This document shows positions 7,482 through 16,503 of a DNA stretch of 64,000 nucleotides, one piece after another. The DNA is from JBCBGF01 sp039193455 (GTDB taxonomy: Bacteria; Pseudomonadota; Alphaproteobacteria; Rhodobacterales; Rhodobacteraceae), in contig JBCCWO010000019.1 of NCBI GenBank assembly GCA_039193455.1, positions 1-64,000 on the forward strand, in the 5' to 3' direction. A program made the position numbers and the translations under genes. Each line of letters opens with the position of its first letter. The first letter of the stretch is position 1. The notes beneath the pieces are model-generated. The model had not been told where the DNA came from and ran no database searches. It was given only the letters and a program-made list of their open reading frames with translations.

Positions 7482-9141
7482 AACGCGCATCACATTCGAC
7501 GGTCAGCCGATCGCCGTTCGGACGGGGCAGACCATCGCTGCCGCGCTGACGGACGCTGGCCTGCGCGCGTTTCGCAAGACAGCCGGGGATCACCCGCGCG
7601 GTATCTTTTGCGGCATGGGGGTGTGCCAGGACTGTCTGGTGACCGTCAATGGCGTTCCCAACCAGCGCGCCTGCATGACAAAGGCAAGGGCCGGTCAGGC
7701 CGTCGAAACGCAGGCGGCCTTTCCTGCTTTGGATCTGGCGGCCGAGCTTCCCGAAGCCGCACCGGCGCGGATCATCGAGCCCGAGGTGCTGATCATTGGG
7801 GGCGGGGCAGGGGGCCTTTCCGCCGCAATCGCGGCGCGGCAGGCCGGTGCCGAAGTTGTGGTGTTGGATGAACGCCCCGTGGCAGGCGGACAATATTACA
7901 AGCAATCCGCCGACGGCCCGCCGCTTGACGCGCAACAACAAGAGGGGGCCGACCTCGTCGCCCAGGCCCAGCAGAGCGGGGCCGAGATCCTTGGCGGCGT
8001 GGAAATCTGGGGCGCCTTCGATGGCCCGCTCCTTTTGGCCGAACAGGATGGCGCCGCGCTTGTGGCGCGCCCCAAGACGGTGATTGTGGCAACGGGCGCC
8101 TATGAGCGGCCGGTCATGGTGCCGGGATGGACCGTGCCCGGGGTGATGACCACCGGCGCCGCGCAAACGCTGTGGCGTAGCTATGGCACCTTGCCCGGGC
8201 GGCGCGTTGTGGTGTGCGGCTCCGGGCCGCTGAATTTGCAGGTCGCGTTGGAACTGGCCGCGGGGGGCGCCGAGATCCCGCTTGTGGCTGAGCGCGCACC
8301 GTCGCCGTTTCTGAAACCGGTCCCCGCCGCGCAGATGGCGCTGGCCGATCCTCTGCTGACGGCAAAGGGGCTTTCCATGATCCTCGGCCTCAGACGACGC
8401 GGGATCCCGGTGCGCAACAGAACCCGCCTGCACGCGATTGAGGCCGCGGGCGACGGCTTGCGCGTGCATCTCCAAGACGGGAGCGGTGCGGTGCATGCGG
8501 TTGAGACCGACGTGGTCTGCATGAATGCGGGCTTTGAGCCGCAGAACGAGATCCTCCGCCTGCTTGGCGCATCGATGACCTACGACGCGGCCTTTGGGCA
8601 CTTGCGGTGTGACCGGTCCGAGACGCTTGAAACCACCGTGCCCGGCGTCTTTGCCATTGGCGACTGCGCCGGAATGGGCGGCGCCCCCGCGGCCCGGGTC
8701 GAGGGCCGCATTGCCGGACGTGCCGCAGCGGCGATGACGGGTCACGGCGATGCCTACGATATCTTCGGCGATCTGAAGGAATTGCGACGCCACCGCCGGT
8801 TTCAGCGCAGTCTCTGGAAGCTGCACGATGTCTCGCCCCAACCCTTGGACGGGGCCTCTGGGGACACCACGCTGTGCCGCTGCGAAGAGATCTCCCTGGC
8901 GCAGGCAATTGAGGGCTACGCAAAAAACCCCGGCCATATCGGCACGCTGAAACGGGGTACGCGCGTCGGCATGGGGCGTTGCCAGGGCCGCTATTGCGGG
9001 CCGGTCGCGGCGCGCCTTGTTGCCGCGCGGTCCGGTGCGCGCATCGAGGATCGCAGCTTTTTTGCCCCGCGCGTCCCGCTCAAACCGGTGAGCATCGCCA
9101 GCATTCTGGCCGCGCAAGAGGCGCTTGATGCCGGCCCCTGA
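7474..9141 (+). CDS. Fused HcnA-HcnB-like (2Fe-2S)/FAD/NAD oxidoreductase subunit
   Basis: 555 residues in three parts. Residues about 1-90 form a small ferredoxin domain with Cys 46, 51, 54 and 67 (CGMGVCQDC...C). Residues about 100-440 form an FAD/NAD(P) disulphide-reductase-like module starting EPEVLIIGGGAGGLSAA. The C-terminus holds a BFD-like 2Fe-2S motif with Cys near 468, 470, 503 and 508. In hydrogen cyanide synthase, opine oxidase and D-hydroxyproline dehydrogenase the first two parts are separate subunits; here they are one chain. Electrons from the DAO partner (next gene) would flow through it. It overlaps both neighbours, so it belongs to one operon. Cyanide synthesis is not implied. 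Confidence 0.82.
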   Translation: MTETRITFDGQPIAVRTGQTIAAALTDAGLRAFRKTAGDHPRGIFCGMGVCQDCLVTVNGVPNQRACMTKARAGQAVETQAAFPALDLAAELPEAAPARIIEPEVLIIGGGAGGLSAAIAARQAGAEVVVLDERPVAGGQYYKQSADGPPLDAQQQEGADLVAQAQQSGAEILGGVEIWGAFDGPLLLAEQDGAALVARPKTVIVATGAYERPVMVPGWTVPGVMTTGAAQTLWRSYGTLPGRRVVVCGSGPLNLQVALELAAGGAEIPLVAERAPSPFLKPVPAAQMALADPLLTAKGLSMILGLRRRGIPVRNRTRLHAIEAAGDGLRVHLQDGSGAVHAVETDVVCMNAGFEPQNEILRLLGASMTYDAAFGHLRCDRSETLETTVPGVFAIGDCAGMGGAPAARVEGRIAGRAAAAMTGHGDAYDIFGDLKELRRHRRFQRSLWKLHDVSPQPLDGASGDTTLCRCEEISLAQAIEGYAKNPGHIGTLKRGTRVGMGRCQGRYCGPVAARLVAARSGARIEDRSFFAPRVPLKPVSIASILAAQEALDAGP

Positions 9142-10264
9142 CGTTCTGGTCATCGGCGGCGGGATTGTCGGGCTCGTCGTCGCCATCGAACTGGCCACAG
9201 GCGGGGCCAGCGTCACGGTCATCGATTCCGGGCAAAACGCGGGCAGCAGCACCAACGCCGGCAGTCTGCATGTCCAGATGCAAAGCCGGTTCATCCGCCT
9301 CTTCCCCGACCAGGCCCCCAATGTGGAAGCGGCGCTGCCGCTCTACAAACAGGCGGCGTCGCTCTGGGCCGATCTCGAGAGCCGGATCGGGCCCTGCGAG
9401 CTGACCCGGCACGGCGGGCTGATGCTGGCCGAAGGCGACGCGCAGATGGCGTTCCTCGAAGACAAGGCGCGGCGTGAGGAGGCCAAGGGGTTGGACGTCG
9501 CGCTGCTTGACCGCGCTGCGCTGGATCGCATCGCGCCTTGGCTTGGGCCGCAAATCGTCGGGGCAGAACTCTGCCGCGACGAGGGAAAGCTCAACCCCTT
9601 GCTTGTCGCGCGCCGCTTGCACGCGACGTGCGCTAGTCTTGGCGTTGAAATCAAAGCCGACACGGTCGCGCGGCTCGAGCGAGAGGGTGGGCAGCTGGTG
9701 GCAACCGGCCAATCCGCGACCTACCGCGCGGAGGAGGTCGTCGTCGCCGCCGCCTGGGGATCGGGAGAGATCGTGCGTGGTTTGGGGATCAACATCCCAA
9801 CCCAGGCCGAGCCGCTTCACATGAACATCACCGAAGCCTGCGCCCAGGAGATCAAGCATCTCGTGCAGCATGCCGAACGCTCAATCACGCTCAAGCAGTT
9901 CAAGTCGGGTCAGATCGTGATCGGCGGCGGTTGGCCCGCGCATGCCAATGGCCCAACGGATGTTCCGTCCGTCAAAGTGGACTCTTTCTTGGGCAATGTC
10001 GGGTTGGCTGCGCGGCTGGTGCCTGCGATCGGCCGCCTTCGGATTATCCGCACCTGGGCCGGCATGAACACAACGGCAGATGGCGCATCGATCGTGGGGC
10101 GGCTGGCGCAGGATCCGGCGGTGACGGTGGCGGTTCCGGGGGATGCCGGATACACGCTGGGGCCGCTCGTGGCGCAGATGGCCGCCGCAATCGTCCTCGG
10201 AACAGATCCCCCCGCCGATCCCGCGCCCTTCACGCCGAACCGGTTCGCCGCCCCTACTGCTTAA
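9128..10264 (+). CDS. FAD-dependent amine dehydrogenase, HcnC-like catalytic subunit (DAO family)
   Basis: 378-residue DAO-fold flavoprotein beginning DVLVIGGGIVGLVV, with SSTNAGSLHVQMQ and a C-terminal FAD segment GDAGYTLGPLVAQ. It directly follows the fused HcnA/HcnB-like gene and overlaps it by 14 bp, the arrangement of HcnABC-type, OoxAB-type and D-hydroxyproline dehydrogenase complexes. It probably oxidises a C-N bond of a secondary amine or amino acid and passes electrons to the partner. ATG 9128 was preferred to the adjacent TTG at 9125. The 3' end overlaps the convergent IclR gene by 11 bp. Similar to the DAO at 714-1874. Confidence 0.82.
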   Translation: MPAPDVLVIGGGIVGLVVAIELATGGASVTVIDSGQNAGSSTNAGSLHVQMQSRFIRLFPDQAPNVEAALPLYKQAASLWADLESRIGPCELTRHGGLMLAEGDAQMAFLEDKARREEAKGLDVALLDRAALDRIAPWLGPQIVGAELCRDEGKLNPLLVARRLHATCASLGVEIKADTVARLEREGGQLVATGQSATYRAEEVVVAAAWGSGEIVRGLGINIPTQAEPLHMNITEACAQEIKHLVQHAERSITLKQFKSGQIVIGGGWPAHANGPTDVPSVKVDSFLGNVGLAARLVPAIGRLRIIRTWAGMNTTADGASIVGRLAQDPAVTVAVPGDAGYTLGPLVAQMAAAIVLGTDPPADPAPFTPNRFAAPTA

Positions 10265-11132
10265 GTGCGCGAGAGATGTTGCCGACCGTTTCCTGCAGCT
10301 TGGGCAGGATCAGGTTCACCATCGTGTCGGGCGTCATCCGCACACTTGGGACGCCGACGTTGATCGCGCCTACAAGGGCGCCGGTGCTGCTATAGACCGG
10401 GACGGCAATCGACATCAGGCCGATCTCCATCTCCTGATCGACAAGGCACCAGCCCTTGTCGTTGACCTCTTCCAGAATGCGACGAAACTCATCGCGGTCG
10501 GTCACCGTGCGATCCGTCATGCGGTTGAGCGGGACGTTCTGGATCATCCCGGCCCAGGTCTCCTTGGGCTGGGCGGCCAAAAGCACGCGGCCCGTTGCGG
10601 TGTTGGCCGCGGGAAAGCGCGCGCCAACCGTGATCCCAACACTGATCACGCGGTGATACTGGGCGCCGCTGACATAGACCACGTCGAACTTGTCGAGCAC
10701 CGCGGCCGAGACAGATTCGCGGATCTCGTCCGACAGGTGGTCGATAAAGGGGCGCGCGATGTCCCACACGCCTTTCGACGACAAGACCGAATAGCCAAGC
10801 TCCAGCACTTGGGGGGTCAGGTCGAAGAGCTTGCCATCGGCCACCGCGTAGCCTTCGCGCACCAGCGTCAGCAGGATGCGCCGGGCCCCGGCCCGGGTAT
10901 TCCCGGTTTCGGCGGCCACTTCGGACAACGTCATCTTGCGCCCCGTCCGGTTAAAGGCCCGCAGCACTTCAAGCCCCCGGGCGAGGGAGCTGACATAGTC
11001 GCGCGGGTTCAACCCGCCCGCATCGGCATCGTCGGTCCAATCGGGCGCCGCGGTCATCAGACCGGTCTGCGCCGCCGTCTTCTGCCGCTCGGAATTCTCT
11101 GGATGGTCGCTGTCTGCCATCTTAGCCTTCAT
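10254..11132 (-). CDS. IclR family transcriptional regulator (PcaR/PobR-like)
   Basis: 292 residues from ATG 11132 (GAGG six bases upstream; ATG 11120 is a second candidate). After a charged leader comes the winged HTH with the subgroup signature YVSSLARGLEVLRAFN and MTLSEVAAETGNTRAGARRIL, then the IclR effector domain (SVGARFPAANTATGRVLL, GWCLVDQEMEIGLMSIAVPV). IclR proteins commonly bind tandem or extended palindromes as dimers or tetramers and respond to a pathway intermediate. Five pairs of matching palindromes lie at promoters within 21 kb on both sides, one at its own promoter, so it is the natural candidate master regulator of the island. Activator or repressor cannot be decided. Confidence 0.9.
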   Translation of the reverse strand: MKAKMADSDHPENSERQKTAAQTGLMTAAPDWTDDADAGGLNPRDYVSSLARGLEVLRAFNRTGRKMTLSEVAAETGNTRAGARRILLTLVREGYAVADGKLFDLTPQVLELGYSVLSSKGVWDIARPFIDHLSDEIRESVSAAVLDKFDVVYVSGAQYHRVISVGITVGARFPAANTATGRVLLAAQPKETWAGMIQNVPLNRMTDRTVTDRDEFRRILEEVNDKGWCLVDQEMEIGLMSIAVPVYSSTGALVGAINVGVPSVRMTPDTMVNLILPKLQETVGNISRALKQ

Positions 11133-11223
11133 CTGATCCTCATACGATGCCGCGCCATGGTGCCTTAATCCGCGCAGGAAAGACAATTGCAGGTAGATGC
11201 GCCGCCAAATCGGCAAAAATGTG

Positions 11224-11277
11224 TTGCATGACCTGCGTCAAACGCGGTTATATCGAACAAGAGTGCGCTATGTGAAC
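11224..11277. promoter_or_regulatory. Promoter with tandem IclR-type operators (site C)
   Basis: Palindrome copies GCGGTTATATCGAAC (11244-11258) and GTGCGCTATGTGAAC (11263-11277) start 19 bp apart, between the IclR gene and the ABC transporter operon. TTGCAT (11224-11229) and TTATAT (11248-11253), 18 bp apart, form a plausible promoter for the plus strand whose -10 box lies inside the first copy. A protein bound here would block RNA polymerase. Autoregulation of the IclR gene is also expected from this position. Confidence 0.72.
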
Positions 11278-11307
11278 AATTATATCTCTCAGGGAGGCAT
11301 CCAAAAA

Positions 11308-12639
11308 ATGGCAAACACTCGTTGGAACGGAAACGGAATGACCCGTCGCGCGGCGCTCGCCGGGCTTGCGGCAAGCTCTGCACTGGCCGGCTTGCCCCGC
11401 GCGGCGCGCGCCCGGACCGAGCCCTTGCGCTGGTGGTCGCCCCAAAGCGCGCCCGCGCAGGCGGCAGCCTATGAGTTTCAGATCGAGGCTTTCAAGGCGG
11501 CGACCGGGATCGACGTGGTCTTTGAACGCACCTCGGATGAGGGCTACGCACCCCAGCTCGCGGCGGCGTTCTCTTCAGGCGAAGTGCCCGACATCGTCAC
11601 GCACCTGCCGTCCTTTGCGGCGCAGACCTACTATGCCAACGGCCTGCTCGAGCCCTTCAACGATGTGATCGAAGCGGTCGGCACCGACAACTACTACCCG
11701 GGCGCCAACAACGTTTTCCAGGCGGAAGACGGCAACTACTGCGCTACGGGTATCGGTAACTCGGCGGCCAACATGCTCTGGGTCCGCCGCGATCTGATGG
11801 AGCAGGCGGGTCTCGACAAGATCCCGGAGACCTGGGACGAGCTGCGCGGCGCGGTTCAGGCGATGCAGACTGGGGGCCTCTTTGGCGCACCGCTGCCCTA
11901 TGGCCGGAACTCGATGACCTCGCTGATCTTCATCGGCTTCATCCACCAGGCCGGTGGGCAGGTCTTTACGCCGGACCTGCAGGTGAACCTCGACAACGAA
12001 GGCACGCGCAACGCGCTCGAATTCTACAAGGAGATGCGCGAATACTGCCCGCCGGGGGCCACGAACTATTCGTGGGGCGAAAGCCTGACGGCGTTTGTGT
12101 CCGGCGCAACCGCGACCGGCATCTATACGGGCCGCGTGCTGATCAACGTCAACGACCAGAACCCGCCGCTCGCCGATCACATCACCTGTGTGACCTATCC
12201 GCGGATGTCGACGGATATCGCGCCCTGGACGTTCAATGACTTTGCGTCGGTCTTCATCCCGGCCCAGTCGCAGAACAAGGAAGCCGCCAAGCAATTTGCC
12301 GCCTTCCTCTTCGATCCCGAAGGCTACATCCAGCAGCTTCACGCAGCGCCGGGTCACGTTCTGCCGATCCTGCGGACGATCTCGGAAAACCCGGATTATC
12401 AGAACAACGCCATCATTCAGAAGTACAAGCCAGAGGTCGACCTGATGGCCGCCTCGGCAGCGGGCGGGTTCAACCTGGGCTACGAGTCGGCAGAGCATGC
12501 GTCGAACTCGAAGGCGGGCGAAATCATCGGCTCGAACGTGATCTCCGAGATGGTGGGCCGTGTCGTTCTAAACGGCGACAATGTCGACGAGGCGCTGAGC
12601 GACGCGTCGAAAACCATCGAAGAAATCATGGCGTCCTAA
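11308..12639 (+). CDS. ABC transporter extracellular solute-binding protein, family 1 (sugar type)
   Basis: 443-residue periplasmic binding protein of the MalE/UgpB type. The N-terminus contains a twin-arginine-like leader (MTRRAALAGLAASSALAG) ending near ARA, followed by the mature LRWWSPQSAPAQAAAYEF. Tat export is therefore likely but not proven. ATG 11308 is preceded by AGGGAGG. The open frame upstream covers the operator and is not coding. First gene of a nine-gene operon with two permeases and an ATPase. Sugar-type CUT1 importers carry oligosaccharides, glycerol phosphodiesters or other polyols; the accompanying enzymes suggest a sugar-acid-like or nitrogenous ligand, which remains inference. 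Confidence 0.88.
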   Translation: MANTRWNGNGMTRRAALAGLAASSALAGLPRAARARTEPLRWWSPQSAPAQAAAYEFQIEAFKAATGIDVVFERTSDEGYAPQLAAAFSSGEVPDIVTHLPSFAAQTYYANGLLEPFNDVIEAVGTDNYYPGANNVFQAEDGNYCATGIGNSAANMLWVRRDLMEQAGLDKIPETWDELRGAVQAMQTGGLFGAPLPYGRNSMTSLIFIGFIHQAGGQVFTPDLQVNLDNEGTRNALEFYKEMREYCPPGATNYSWGESLTAFVSGATATGIYTGRVLINVNDQNPPLADHITCVTYPRMSTDIAPWTFNDFASVFIPAQSQNKEAAKQFAAFLFDPEGYIQQLHAAPGHVLPILRTISENPDYQNNAIIQKYKPEVDLMAASAAGGFNLGYESAEHASNSKAGEIIGSNVISEMVGRVVLNGDNVDEALSDASKTIEEIMAS

Positions 12640-12657
12640 CGCCAGTAAAGCTAGGTT

Positions 12658-12682
12658 CGCCGCCGGGGCTTTCCCGGCGGCG
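12658..12682 (+). terminator. Intercistronic hairpin after the binding-protein gene
   Basis: A perfect 10-bp stem, CGCCGCCGGG with CCCGGCGGCG, around a 5-base loop lies between the solute-binding protein and the first permease. No U-run follows, so it is better read as an mRNA-stabilising or partial attenuation hairpin that keeps binding-protein expression above that of the permeases. The same layout recurs in the peptide ABC operon. Confidence 0.6.
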
Positions 12683-12694
12683 GGCGCACGCGCG

Positions 12695-13591
12695 ATGCAG
12701 GTATCACAAACCGTTCTTGAACGCCGCTATGCTGCGCTTGGGCTCGTGCTCATCGCGCCGACGGTGCTCGTCTTCTGCGCGGTGATCGTCTATCCGCTGG
12801 TCTCGGCCATCTACCTGTCGCTCTTTTCGATTTTCACGCCCACGCTGGAAGGCGATTGGGTCGGGCTCGACAACTACCGGACGCTTCTGGCCAAGGAAGA
12901 GTTCTGGACGTCGCTCGGTAATAACCTGATCTGGACGGTAGGCACCCTAACGCTCCAGATCATCATGGGCGTCGGCATGGCGCTGGTGCTGCATCAGAAC
13001 ATCTGGTTCCGAAGCCTGGCGCGGTCCCTGATCCTCTTTCCGTATTTTATCTCGACGGTTGTGGCCGTCCTTGTGTGGAAGTGGCTTTTCAACGACCTCT
13101 ACGGCATCCTGAACCACCTGATGATCGTGGCGGGCCTGATCGAGTTTCCGTTGGATTACCTCGGCAGCATGCCCAACGCGATGATCTCTGTGATCCTCGT
13201 CGGGGCGTGGAAGTTTTTTCCCTTCGTCGTGATCGCCGTCCTGGCGCGGCTGCAAACGATTCCCGACGCGCTTTACGAGGCGGCGCGGATCGATGGCGCG
13301 GGCCCGATCGCGCGGTTCTTTGATGTGACACTGCCGCAGCTACGCGATGTCCTCGTGGTGATCATCATGCTGCGGGCGATCTGGGACTTCAAAGAGTTTG
13401 ACCTGATCTACCTGTTGACCGGTGGCGGTCCGATCACGTCGACCCAGACCCTGCCGCTTCTGGTCTACAAAGAAGCCTTCGCCCTCAATCAGATGGGCAT
13501 GGCCGCGGCCTACGCCGTGGTGATGATGCTGATCATGCTCGTTTTCATGATCATCTACATCCGCCGCACCCGGCAGGAGGAAGAGACGTGA
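12695..13591 (+). CDS. Sugar-type ABC transporter permease, MalF-like
   Basis: 298-residue inner-membrane permease with six predicted hydrophobic segments and the cytoplasmic EAA loop EAARIDGAGPIARFFDVTLP near two-thirds of its length, which contacts the ATPase. The N-terminal helix follows ERRYAALGLVLIAPTVLVF. Closely spaced with its partner permease (GTGA overlap at 13588). Part of the operon controlled from site C. Confidence 0.9.
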   Translation: MQVSQTVLERRYAALGLVLIAPTVLVFCAVIVYPLVSAIYLSLFSIFTPTLEGDWVGLDNYRTLLAKEEFWTSLGNNLIWTVGTLTLQIIMGVGMALVLHQNIWFRSLARSLILFPYFISTVVAVLVWKWLFNDLYGILNHLMIVAGLIEFPLDYLGSMPNAMISVILVGAWKFFPFVVIAVLARLQTIPDALYEAARIDGAGPIARFFDVTLPQLRDVLVVIIMLRAIWDFKEFDLIYLLTGGGPITSTQTLPLLVYKEAFALNQMGMAAAYAVVMMLIMLVFMIIYIRRTRQEEET

Positions 13592-14409
13592 TCCGGCGTG
13601 TCGCCTTCAATCTCTTTGCCTGGGGCATCGTTCTGGCGGTCGCGTTCCCGCTGTTCTGGATGCTGGTGACAAGCGTCAAACCGCAGTTTGAGCTGTTTCG
13701 CCGCCCGCCGACCTTTCTGCCCGAAACATGGACGTTCGAACATTACGTCCGGCTGATCACGGAAACGCCGTTCCTGGGCTATTTCAAGAACTCGATCATC
13801 CTGTCGGTCTCAACCACCGTCGTGGTCGTCGCAATCTCGACCATCGGGGCCTACAGCCTCGTGCGGTTCAAGTATCGCGGGCGTGAAAGCCTCGCCTTTC
13901 TGGTGCTGTTCACCTACCTCTTGCCGTCGGTCGTGCTGATCATCCCGCTTTACCTGATGCTGGTCAGCCTCGGCCTGTCGAACACGATCTTCTCGCTGGT
14001 GATCGCCTACACGACGTTTGCGCTACCCTACGCGCTGTGGCTGCTCCGGTCATTCATGGCGGGCATTCCGGAAGATCTTGAAAGCGCCGCTTTGGTCGAT
14101 GGCGCGAGCCGGATGGGCGCGTTTGTCGACGTGATCCTGCCCCAGTTGCTGCCGGGCATCATCTCGACCGCGCTCTTCACCTTCATTCTGTCCTGGAACG
14201 AATACCTCTATGCGCTCGTGCTGGTGAACTCGGACACCGCGCGGCCCCTGACGACAGGTGTCATGAACATGCTGGTCTCCAGCTTCAATATCGAATGGTC
14301 ACTCTTGATGGCCGCGTCGGTGATGATGAGCGTTCCGCTCATCATTGTTTTCGCATTCCTGCAAAGCTATCTGACCCGCGGCTTCGGCGCGGGCGGGGTA
14401 AAGGGCTAG
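13588..14409 (+). CDS. Sugar-type ABC transporter permease, MalG-like
   Basis: 273-residue partner permease with six hydrophobic segments and an EAA-type loop at ESAALVDGASRMGAFVDVILP. It starts with GTG overlapping the preceding stop, with CAGGAGG upstream, indicating translational coupling. The C-terminus ends in the typical FLQSYLTRGFGAGGVKG. It forms the transmembrane heterodimer with the upstream MalF-like protein. Confidence 0.9.
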   Translation: MIRRVAFNLFAWGIVLAVAFPLFWMLVTSVKPQFELFRRPPTFLPETWTFEHYVRLITETPFLGYFKNSIILSVSTTVVVVAISTIGAYSLVRFKYRGRESLAFLVLFTYLLPSVVLIIPLYLMLVSLGLSNTIFSLVIAYTTFALPYALWLLRSFMAGIPEDLESAALVDGASRMGAFVDVILPQLLPGIISTALFTFILSWNEYLYALVLVNSDTARPLTTGVMNMLVSSFNIEWSLLMAASVMMSVPLIIVFAFLQSYLTRGFGAGGVKG

Positions 14410-14412
14410 CGT

Positions 14413-15531
14413 ATGGCGGCTGTCGATTTTCAGAACGTGGTCAAATCCTTCGGCAGCTTCACAGCTGTCCACGGTCTTGACCTGTCCATCGACGAGGGAG
14501 AATTCGTTTCGCTTCTGGGCCCCTCGGGCTGCGGAAAGACAACAACCCTGCGGATGTTGGCGGGGCTCGATTTTCCGACCTCCGGCACGATCAGTATCGG
14601 TGACCGGGTGGTGAATGATCTGGCACCGGGTGAGCGTGACATCGCGATGGTGTTTCAGTCCTATGCGCTCTACCCGCATATGACGGTGGCCGACAACATT
14701 GCCTACCCGCTGAAAAAACGCGGTGTGCCCAAGGCCGAACGCGGGCCGATGGTCCAGAAAACGGCCGAGCTGTTGCAACTGACCGAATTGCTGGCGCGCA
14801 AGCCTCGCCAGCTCTCGGGCGGGCAACAACAGCGCGTCGCGCTGGGCCGCGCTCTGGTGCGGGAGCCGAAGGTGTTCCTGCTGGATGAGCCTTTGTCGAA
14901 CCTCGACGCCAAGCTGCGCGGCTACATGCGGGTCGAACTGGTCGAGCTCCACCGCCGCCTGGGCCGAACGATGGTGTACGTGACCCACGACCAGTTGGAA
15001 GCCATGACAATGTCCGACCGCATCGCCGTGATGGAAGGCGGGCGGCTCCAACAGTTTGCGCCGCCGACGCTTGTCTACCGCGAGCCTGCGAACCGGTTCG
15101 TTGCTGGCTTCATCGGGACGCCCGCGATGAACCTGATGGATGGTGAACTGAGCCAGACGGATGGCGCATGGCGGTTTGATGCGCCTGGCGTGTCGCTGGA
15201 CTGCCCGGCCTTGCAAGACACCGCGGCCGCTGGCCCCGCCAGCCTGGGGATCCGGCCGGAAGATGTGATCTTCGGCAGCGGGCCGATCTCGGGCATCGTT
15301 CAGGTGGTCGAACAGACCGGGCACGAAAACATCGTGGTTGCCAAGATCGGTGAGACCATGCGCTTGACCGGGCGCGTCGCGTCGGACCGGGTCTGGCGCG
15401 CGGGCGAACCCATTCAGTGCAACCTGGACATTAACAAGGCGCATGTCTTTGCGGCGGGCGCGGTGGGCGAACGGCTCAACCGCCCGGCCCCGGTGGAAGA
15501 GCCGCGCAGCATAGTGAACGCCGCCCGCTAG
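14413..15531 (+). CDS. ABC transporter ATP-binding protein, MalK/UgpC-like
   Basis: 372-residue ATPase. Walker A GPSGCGKTT is at 36-44, signature LSGGQQQR at about 133-140, Walker B VFLLDEP just after, and the D-loop SNLDAKL follows. The C-terminal 130 residues form a TOBE/OB regulatory domain (LGIRPEDVIFG), as in CUT1 importers. It energises the permease pair encoded directly upstream. Confidence 0.92.
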   Translation: MAAVDFQNVVKSFGSFTAVHGLDLSIDEGEFVSLLGPSGCGKTTTLRMLAGLDFPTSGTISIGDRVVNDLAPGERDIAMVFQSYALYPHMTVADNIAYPLKKRGVPKAERGPMVQKTAELLQLTELLARKPRQLSGGQQQRVALGRALVREPKVFLLDEPLSNLDAKLRGYMRVELVELHRRLGRTMVYVTHDQLEAMTMSDRIAVMEGGRLQQFAPPTLVYREPANRFVAGFIGTPAMNLMDGELSQTDGAWRFDAPGVSLDCPALQDTAAAGPASLGIRPEDVIFGSGPISGIVQVVEQTGHENIVVAKIGETMRLTGRVASDRVWRAGEPIQCNLDINKAHVFAAGAVGERLNRPAPVEEPRSIVNAAR

Positions 15532-15557
15532 GGCCCCGATTTCGAGGAGGAGGCGAG

Positions 15558-16478
15558 TTGGACAGATCGAGCGTTGATTGGGCAGGGCCAATGCCCGCCC
15601 TGACGACCCCGTTCCGCAAGGACCTCACAATTGACGACGACAGTTTCGTCGCCAACATCACACGCCTGTTCGACGCGGGCGCAACGGGCATGGTTGCCGC
15701 GGGCTGCACGGGGGAGTTCTGGTCGCTCGCCTTTCCCGAACGCGCGCATCTTGCCCGCCTGACGGTCGAGGCCTGCAAGGGCAGGGGACCCGCGATTGTG
15801 GGCACAGGATCGATCCGGGAAGGCGAGATCATCGAACAGATCCACGCCGCAAAGGATGCCGGCGCAGACGGTGTGCTGGTGATGCCGCCCTATTTTGCGC
15901 GGCTGACCGAAGCGGAACTCATCGCGCATTTCGAAGCAGTGAATGCGCAGTCGGTCCTGCCGATCCTGCTTTACAACATCCCCGGCAATGCCGGGAACGC
16001 GATCACGCCCGCGATGGCCGATCAGCTTGCCGATCTCGACAAGGTCGTCGGCATCAAGGAATCGAGCGGTGACTGGAACAATTTTCAGGACACGCTCATC
16101 CGCACCAAGGATCGTATCCGTGTCTTCTGTGGCCCGTCCTCGGTGTTCGGCGTTCCGGCGACGCTTGCCGGTGCGGACGGTCTGATCGACTGTTTCCCCA
16201 ACGTGTGGGCGCAAGGGTGTATGGATCTCTGGCACGCCACCAAAGCCGGGCGAGAGGACGAGGCCTGGGTGCTGCAAGAAACCGGCATCGCCATGACCGA
16301 TCTGTTTACCAGCGGCGGGCGCACGCTTTATCCCGCGACCAAGGCCGCGATGGACTATCTCGGGCTGGTGGGCGGCGGGATGCCCCGCCCGCCGCTGCGC
16401 CCCCTCGAAGGCGCAGCGCTCAAGGGCCTGCACAAGGGCATTGACAAGCTGATCACGCGCCAGGCCAAGGTCGCCTGA
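15558..16478 (+). CDS. Dihydrodipicolinate synthase family protein (second copy)
   Basis: 306 residues from a TTG start preceded by a strong GAGGAGGAGG site; ATG 15591 is a weaker alternative. Motif GCTGEF is at 49-54, Tyr 139 in LLYNIPGN and Schiff-base Lys about 167 in VGIKESSGDW, so the class I lyase machinery is intact. It differs from the copy at 1913-2863 around the active site (GCTGEF against GTTGEF, NIPGN against NNPFT), suggesting different 2-oxo acids. Lying behind a transporter in the catabolic operon argues for cleavage or dehydration of a 2-oxo sugar-acid intermediate. Confidence 0.85.
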   Translation: MDRSSVDWAGPMPALTTPFRKDLTIDDDSFVANITRLFDAGATGMVAAGCTGEFWSLAFPERAHLARLTVEACKGRGPAIVGTGSIREGEIIEQIHAAKDAGADGVLVMPPYFARLTEAELIAHFEAVNAQSVLPILLYNIPGNAGNAITPAMADQLADLDKVVGIKESSGDWNNFQDTLIRTKDRIRVFCGPSSVFGVPATLAGADGLIDCFPNVWAQGCMDLWHATKAGREDEAWVLQETGIAMTDLFTSGGRTLYPATKAAMDYLGLVGGGMPRPPLRPLEGAALKGLHKGIDKLITRQAKVA

Positions 16479-16503
16479 CCGCCAAGACAGAAAGTGACTA
16501 TCC

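Noticed and set aside
7261..9321. Long minus-strand open frame of 686 codons
   Set aside because: It lies opposite three clearly coding plus-strand genes (dehydrogenase, HcnAB-like, HcnC-like), has arginine/histidine-rich composition and no recognised motif. Long antisense frames are common in GC-rich coding DNA.
7474..10264. Genuine hydrogen cyanide synthase operon
   Set aside because: The architecture resembles HcnABC, but opine oxidases and D-hydroxyproline dehydrogenases share it. The catabolic neighbours and transporters argue against a cyanide-producing role.
1913..10264. Canonical trans-4-hydroxyproline pathway
   Set aside because: DapA-like and HcnABC-like proteins would fit, but no proline-racemase-type epimerase or alpha-ketoglutarate semialdehyde dehydrogenase is present in the window.
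11197..11307. Upstream extension of the ABC binding protein
   Set aside because: The extra 37 codons run through the promoter and operator pair; the ATG at 11308 with AGGGAGG begins the signal peptide.
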